Shown piece by piece: positions 6,838-9,078 of a DNA stretch of 9,078 nt (positions are counted from its first letter, which is position 1; each line of letters opens with the position of its first letter). The DNA comes from an uncultured bacterium (GTDB lineage Bacteria; Cyanobacteriota; Vampirovibrionia; Gastranaerophilales; Gastranaerophilaceae), in NCBI GenBank assembly GCA_900551675.1, contig URXH01000075.1, positions 1 to 9,078 on the forward strand, read 5' to 3'. The translations under genes and the position numbers were made by a program. The notes beneath the pieces are model-generated. The model saw nothing but the letters and a program-made list of their open reading frames with translations. It ran no database searches and was not told the origin of the DNA.

Positions 6838-6939
6838 GTGCATTAATCAATCAAAGCCGATAATAAAACTATCGGGAAAGTAATACAAAAAAAATCGTAC
6901 AGAGGCGGCACTTCAATTAACTGCAAGTTACGGCTACGT
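6838..6939 (+). promoter_or_regulatory. Structured leader element B upstream of rpmA (repeat of element A)
   Basis: The blocks of element A recur: GTGCATTAA (6838-6846), AAGCCGATAATAAAA (6854-6868, 14 of 15 identical to A), AGGCGG (6903-6908), TGCA (6922-6925) and GCTACGT (6933-6939). A closing stem can form from TGCATTAA (6839-6846) and TTAAcTGCA (6917-6925, one bulged C). A 6-bp hairpin CCGATA/TATCGG (6857-6862 with 6870-6875) has a 7-nt loop. GCCG (6856-6859) can instead pair with CGGC (6906-6909). The single G-to-A change from A in the 15-nt block is matched by C-to-T in the hairpin partner, which supports the hairpin as RNA. The element begins 5 nt after the rplU stop. Confidence 0.55.
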
Positions 6940-6945
6940 ACGTAG
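6934..6945. repeat. 12-bp perfect palindrome before the rpmA ribosome binding site
   Basis: CTACGTACGTAG is self-complementary; an overlapping GTAC-GTA-GTAC (6938-6948) could form a small hairpin. It ends 5 nt before AAGGAG (6951-6956), the SD of rpmA, and overlaps the last conserved block of leader element B, so it may be part of that RNA. It could also be chance. Confidence 0.45.
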
Positions 6946-6965
6946 TACATAAGGAGAAATAAATT

Positions 6966-7220
6966 ATGGCACATAAGAAAGGTATGGGATCAACCCGTAA
7001 CGGACGTGATTCGGAAGCGAAGCGATTAGGCGTTAAAAAATTCGGCGGTGAAATCGTTAAAGCCGGAAATATCCTTGTTCGTCAAAGAGGAACAAAAGTT
7101 CATCCCGGCAACAATGTAGGCATTGGCTCTGATGATACATTGTATGCTTTAATTGACGGTCAGGTGAAATTTGAAGCGCACAGACGCGACCGAAAACAGG
7201 TTAGCGTTTACGCGGTGTAA
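6966..7220 (+). CDS. rpmA: Large ribosomal subunit protein bL27
   Basis: bL27 is a small 50S protein whose N-terminal tail reaches towards the peptidyl transferase centre. The 84 residues are normal. It starts MAHKKGMGSTRNGRDSEAKR and contains the family stretch GNILVRQRGTKVHPG (about 35-49) and GSDDTLYALIDG (54-65). The protein starts directly at the mature end; there is no N-terminal extension of the kind removed by the Prp protease in Firmicutes, which argues against that phylum. AAGGAG (6951-6956) lies 9 nt before ATG. It is followed by a strong terminator; obg, a frequent neighbour of rpmA, is not found here. Confidence 0.97.
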   Translation: MAHKKGMGSTRNGRDSEAKRLGVKKFGGEIVKAGNILVRQRGTKVHPGNNVGIGSDDTLYALIDGQVKFEAHRRDRKQVSVYAV

Positions 7221-7234
7221 CAAACAAAAGCTTT

Positions 7235-7264
7235 AAAAAAGAACCCTTTAAAGGGTTCTTTTTT
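7235..7264. terminator. Bidirectional intrinsic terminator after rpmA
   Basis: A perfect 30-bp palindrome, with arms GAACCCTTT/AAAGGGTTC centred between 7249 and 7250 and extended by A6 on the left and T6 on the right. It gives a GC-containing hairpin followed by a U run on either strand. It ends rplU-rpmA 15 bp after the stop and also serves the minus-strand gene ending at 7317. Confidence 0.9.
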
Positions 7265-7316
7265 ATTATGTTTAGATTTCAAACCCTGTCCGCCATTATT
7301 TTGGATATACCCGGAT

Positions 7317-8096
7317 TTAATTATCATGGAAGTCAGTGTAATTTGTTTCATCTTCTCTAAACATAATTTCAGCAGCTAAAGATCCATTTTTATCTATAAT
7401 ACATTTGCTTACTGCATTTGCTTTATCACTATCATTCGGGTATGAAAATTCATATCTTGTTATTTCATCTTTTTTAGGGTCAAATGCCGTAATTTTAACA
7501 GTATATCCTAAATCTGCATAAGCAGTATCACGCGAAAATTTAATTCCATCCGCTTTTAGTTTTTCTTCTAATTCATAAGGTTGCGTTTCATAGTTTACAA
7601 TATCATCTTTGTAAGGAGATTTATCCTTTTCATATCTGCTTGTTCTGAAATGAAAATCACCATCTGCTCCGTATGTTGTTTCTATTGATTTTAAACCTTT
7701 TGAACTGTCAGGCGGATATGAAAATTCCTGAATTGCGTCGAAATCCTCGTTCTTTTCCCCATTATTCATAAATCTGTAAACTTTTACGGTTTTCCCGTTT
7801 TCAATAATGTTTAATTGAGAATCTCTTTCATCTTTACGAACAGTAAAATCCTTGCCTTCAACTTTTCCTTGCGCCGTTAAATCAGCTTTCAATTCATCTA
7901 TACTTTTCTTTTCGGGCACTGTTTTTTGCGGAGGGGCAACAATTGCATAAGCCTTTGCGGCATCTGCGGTTTCTTTTTTTACAATATCAGGAGCTATTGT
8001 TACTGTATTTGAGTTATTTTTGTTTTCAGCAGGAGTATTTACCTGAGATTTATAAGCGTAAAGTAAATTTGTACTGACAGGGCTGATTTTATCCAT
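7317..8096 (-). CDS. Hypothetical protein with two copies of an about 80-residue domain
   Basis: A 259-residue protein that I cannot assign to a family. It has no signal peptide or membrane segment and is rich in Lys, Asp and Glu. Residues 1-64 are low complexity (Asn, Ala, Pro) and look disordered. Two related units follow, about 65-156 and 173-248. Each starts with a Glu/Lys-rich helix-like segment (DELKADL; YELEEKLKADG), continues with alternating hydrophobic strands, and includes EFSYPPDSSK (124-133) or EFSYPNDSDK (216-225). A stretch ending in a Gly turn comes next (YGADGDFHFRTSRY; IDKNGSLAAEIMF). This indicates an internal duplication of a beta-rich module. The ATG at 8096 has GAAAGG about 8 nt upstream. 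It is monocistronic, between the rpmA terminator and a divergent small ORF. Base composition resembles the neighbours. Confidence 0.8.
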   Translation of the reverse strand: MDKISPVSTNLLYAYKSQVNTPAENKNNSNTVTIAPDIVKKETADAAKAYAIVAPPQKTVPEKKSIDELKADLTAQGKVEGKDFTVRKDERDSQLNIIENGKTVKVYRFMNNGEKNEDFDAIQEFSYPPDSSKGLKSIETTYGADGDFHFRTSRYEKDKSPYKDDIVNYETQPYELEEKLKADGIKFSRDTAYADLGYTVKITAFDPKKDEITRYEFSYPNDSDKANAVSKCIIDKNGSLAAEIMFREDETNYTDFHDN

Positions 8097-8272
8097 ATAA
8101 AAACCTTTCTACACTAATTCTTATATACAAATATAAAGTTAAAAATTAATATAAATTGCCTTAAATATAAATAATGTTACAAAATATTTACAGATATCTC
8201 AAAATATTAAAGATTTTGAATTTTTTACCCGATATAAAAAATGTAATCAAAAAATAATGGAGATAATCAGAT
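8097..8272. other. Very AT-rich divergent intergenic region
   Basis: This 176-bp region separates the minus-strand hypothetical gene from the plus-strand small ORF and must hold the start signals of both. Many TATAAT-like strings occur because of the composition, but no hexamer pair with 16-18 nt spacing stands out on either strand. No RNA gene or repeat is visible. Confidence 0.5.
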
Positions 8273-8428
8273 ATGTTAAAAAAGATAGTATCACCTTCGT
8301 GTAATGTATGCGACAGTGTGGAATTTATATTAAGAGGAGCGAGAAAACGCCGTCATCTGGCGTTAATGTCCGCAAAAATGATTAATGCGGATGCAGGCAT
8401 TCAGGCACGACTGCATGCACTGAAATAG
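8273..8428 (+). CDS. Small ORF, 51 residues, CxxC and basic
   Basis: ATG at 8273 is preceded by GGAG (8259-8262), 10 nt upstream, and the frame runs 51 codons to TAG at 8426-8428. The product begins MLKKIVSPSCNVCDSVEF. Cys10 and Cys13 form one CxxC pair, and RKRR is at 24-27. The remaining two thirds look helical (hydrophobic residues spaced 3-4 apart) with a net charge of about +7. One CxxC pair is only half of a usual zinc site, so metal binding would need a dimer or partner. The ORF has its own terminator 40 bp downstream and no overlapping gene, which favours a real monocistronic unit. I do not recognise the family; a small nucleic-acid-binding or regulatory protein is possible but unproven. 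Confidence 0.6.
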   Translation: MLKKIVSPSCNVCDSVEFILRGARKRRHLALMSAKMINADAGIQARLHALK

Positions 8429-8467
8429 TGCTTATTGTTTAAAAAAGATTAGAGAGTTTATATGTAA

Positions 8468-8491
8468 AAAGACCGGTTATTTCCGGTCTTT
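8468..8491. terminator. Bidirectional intrinsic terminator between the small ORF and the prepilin-like gene
   Basis: Inverted repeat AAAGACCGG (8468-8476) and CCGGTCTTT (8483-8491) with a TTATTT loop, followed by ATTTTTT on the plus strand and by TTTTT on the minus strand. It lies between the two converging genes, 5 bp after the minus-strand stop, and can end both transcripts. Confidence 0.85.
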
Positions 8492-8496
8492 ATTTT

Positions 8497-9078
8497 TTAC
8501 CACGGATAATCATCCCTGATTTGCCAGCCGTCAGCCATTATCAAAGCTGCACACCACATACCGCGTCCTTGCCTGTTACACTGATAATTGTCAGCACTGG
8601 GACCGTCCCTGAATTCATCTCTTGAACGCACAATATCTAATATTTCCCTATCATCGTTAGAAAACGGCAAAACTCCATTTTTAGCAACAGAAAAAACAAA
8701 CAAATCCCTCCCTAATTTATTCGGCCGTTTAAAACCATTCAGGTCAACAAGAAAACCTGATCTATCTTGAACAGAAACACGCCTGGCATTAGCAATAAAA
8801 ATCTGAGCTCCCGATGGCAAAGTTATTACATCTGCATCATCATAAAAAGTTGTAAACGACGTCTCTATAGCTCCAGATGTATTATAATAAACTATCCCCT
8901 GTTTACTAAGATCACCAACTTTAATTTTAGAAATTTTTATATAAGAAGCTAAATATTTATTGAAAAAATCACTACCGCTTAAAGAGTAATCCCATAAAGA
9001 CATATCACCATATTCGAGCTTCGCCATTTCTGCTGCCTGTGATAATTCCGAATATACTTTCTTTAACTGAGTTACGGT
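8497..9078 (-). CDS. Partial type IV prepilin-like / pseudopilin-like protein (5' end outside window)
   Basis: The frame is open through the right edge. Upstream of the Met at 9027 it continues as TVTQLKKVYSELSQAAE, so that Met is internal and the start lies outside. This segment resembles the amphipathic lower half of a pilin N-terminal helix; the prepilin peptidase site and hydrophobic segment would be further upstream and are not visible. The globular part (about 160 residues) is beta-rich and contains DADVITLPSGAQIFIANARR, a FLVDLNGFKRPNKLGRDLFVF stretch common in large prepilin-like families (a segment describing a DxNGxxxPNxxGxDxF pattern), and a Cys pair near the end followed by GWQIRDDYPW. 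The D-NG--PN--G-D-F pattern is typical of pseudopilin-type surface proteins of Gastranaerophilales-like genomes, as I recall them. The role, minor pilin or secreted filament subunit, is inferred. It ends at a bidirectional terminator. Confidence 0.7.
   Translation of the reverse strand, partial: TVTQLKKVYSELSQAAEMAKLEYGDMSLWDYSLSGSDFFNKYLASYIKISKIKVGDLSKQGIVYYNTSGAIETSFTTFYDDADVITLPSGAQIFIANARRVSVQDRSGFLVDLNGFKRPNKLGRDLFVFSVAKNGVLPFSNDDREILDIVRSRDEFRDGPSADNYQCNRQGRGMWCAALIMADGWQIRDDYPW

Noticed and set aside
8346..8364. AACGCC/GGCGTT inverted repeat inside the small ORF
   Set aside because: It is a 6-bp stem with a 7-nt loop within codons and no U run. It could be an attenuator-like hairpin but is not convincing beyond chance.
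8588..8952. Two plus-strand frames of about 60 codons opposite the prepilin-like gene
   Set aside because: They are antisense to a better supported gene, and neither has an SD or a promoter.

Overview
The window is an AT-rich bacterial chromosome segment. It carries a peptidoglycan-precursor and division cluster on the minus strand (murF-mraY-murD-ftsW-murG, plus the start of one more gene), a divergent ribosomal-protein pair on the plus strand (rplU-rpmA), and an accessory stretch with a hypothetical protein, a 51-residue small ORF and a partial prepilin-like protein. The best guess for the source is a gut Gastranaerophilales / Melainabacteria (Vampirovibrionia)-type bacterium. This rests on the low GC, on L27 starting directly at MAHKKG without the cleaved N-terminal extension usual in Firmicutes, and on the prepilin-like protein with a C-terminal Cys pair and a GW-x-I-x-DYPW end. 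It is an inference from pattern memory, not a database result.

Layout. Positions 1-64 (minus) hold the start of an unidentified gene behind a good Shine-Dalgarno (SD) sequence and a near-consensus sigma70 promoter inside the murG 3' end; a 12-G run puts its frame out of register. Positions 109-6143 (minus) hold murG, ftsW, murD, mraY and murF, transcribed from murF towards murG. mraY/murD and ftsW/murG abut exactly, murD/ftsW overlap, and a 127-bp gap separates murF from mraY. Positions 6144-6482 are a divergent regulatory region with a strong plus-strand promoter and a leader of about 230 nt. Positions 6483-7220 are rplU and rpmA, followed by a 30-bp perfectly palindromic terminator. Position 7317 onwards holds a minus-strand hypothetical gene with a duplicated domain, a plus-strand small ORF (8273-8428) with a CxxC motif, a bidirectional terminator, and a minus-strand prepilin-like gene that runs off the right edge.

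How the genes work together. MurF finishes UDP-MurNAc-pentapeptide, MurD adds D-Glu earlier in the same pathway, MraY loads the pentapeptide onto undecaprenyl phosphate to give lipid I, MurG adds GlcNAc to give lipid II, and FtsW polymerises lipid II at the septum. rplU and rpmA encode neighbouring large-subunit ribosomal proteins.

The most interesting signal is a repeated leader architecture. The RNA upstream of rplU and the RNA between rplU and rpmA share five short sequence blocks in the same order. They include a 15-nt block with one difference, and that difference is matched by a compensating change in its hairpin partner. This looks like a duplicated cis-regulatory RNA controlling L21 and L27 separately. 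The second is the G12 tract inside a freshly started gene, which is either a phase-variation switch or a contig-end error.
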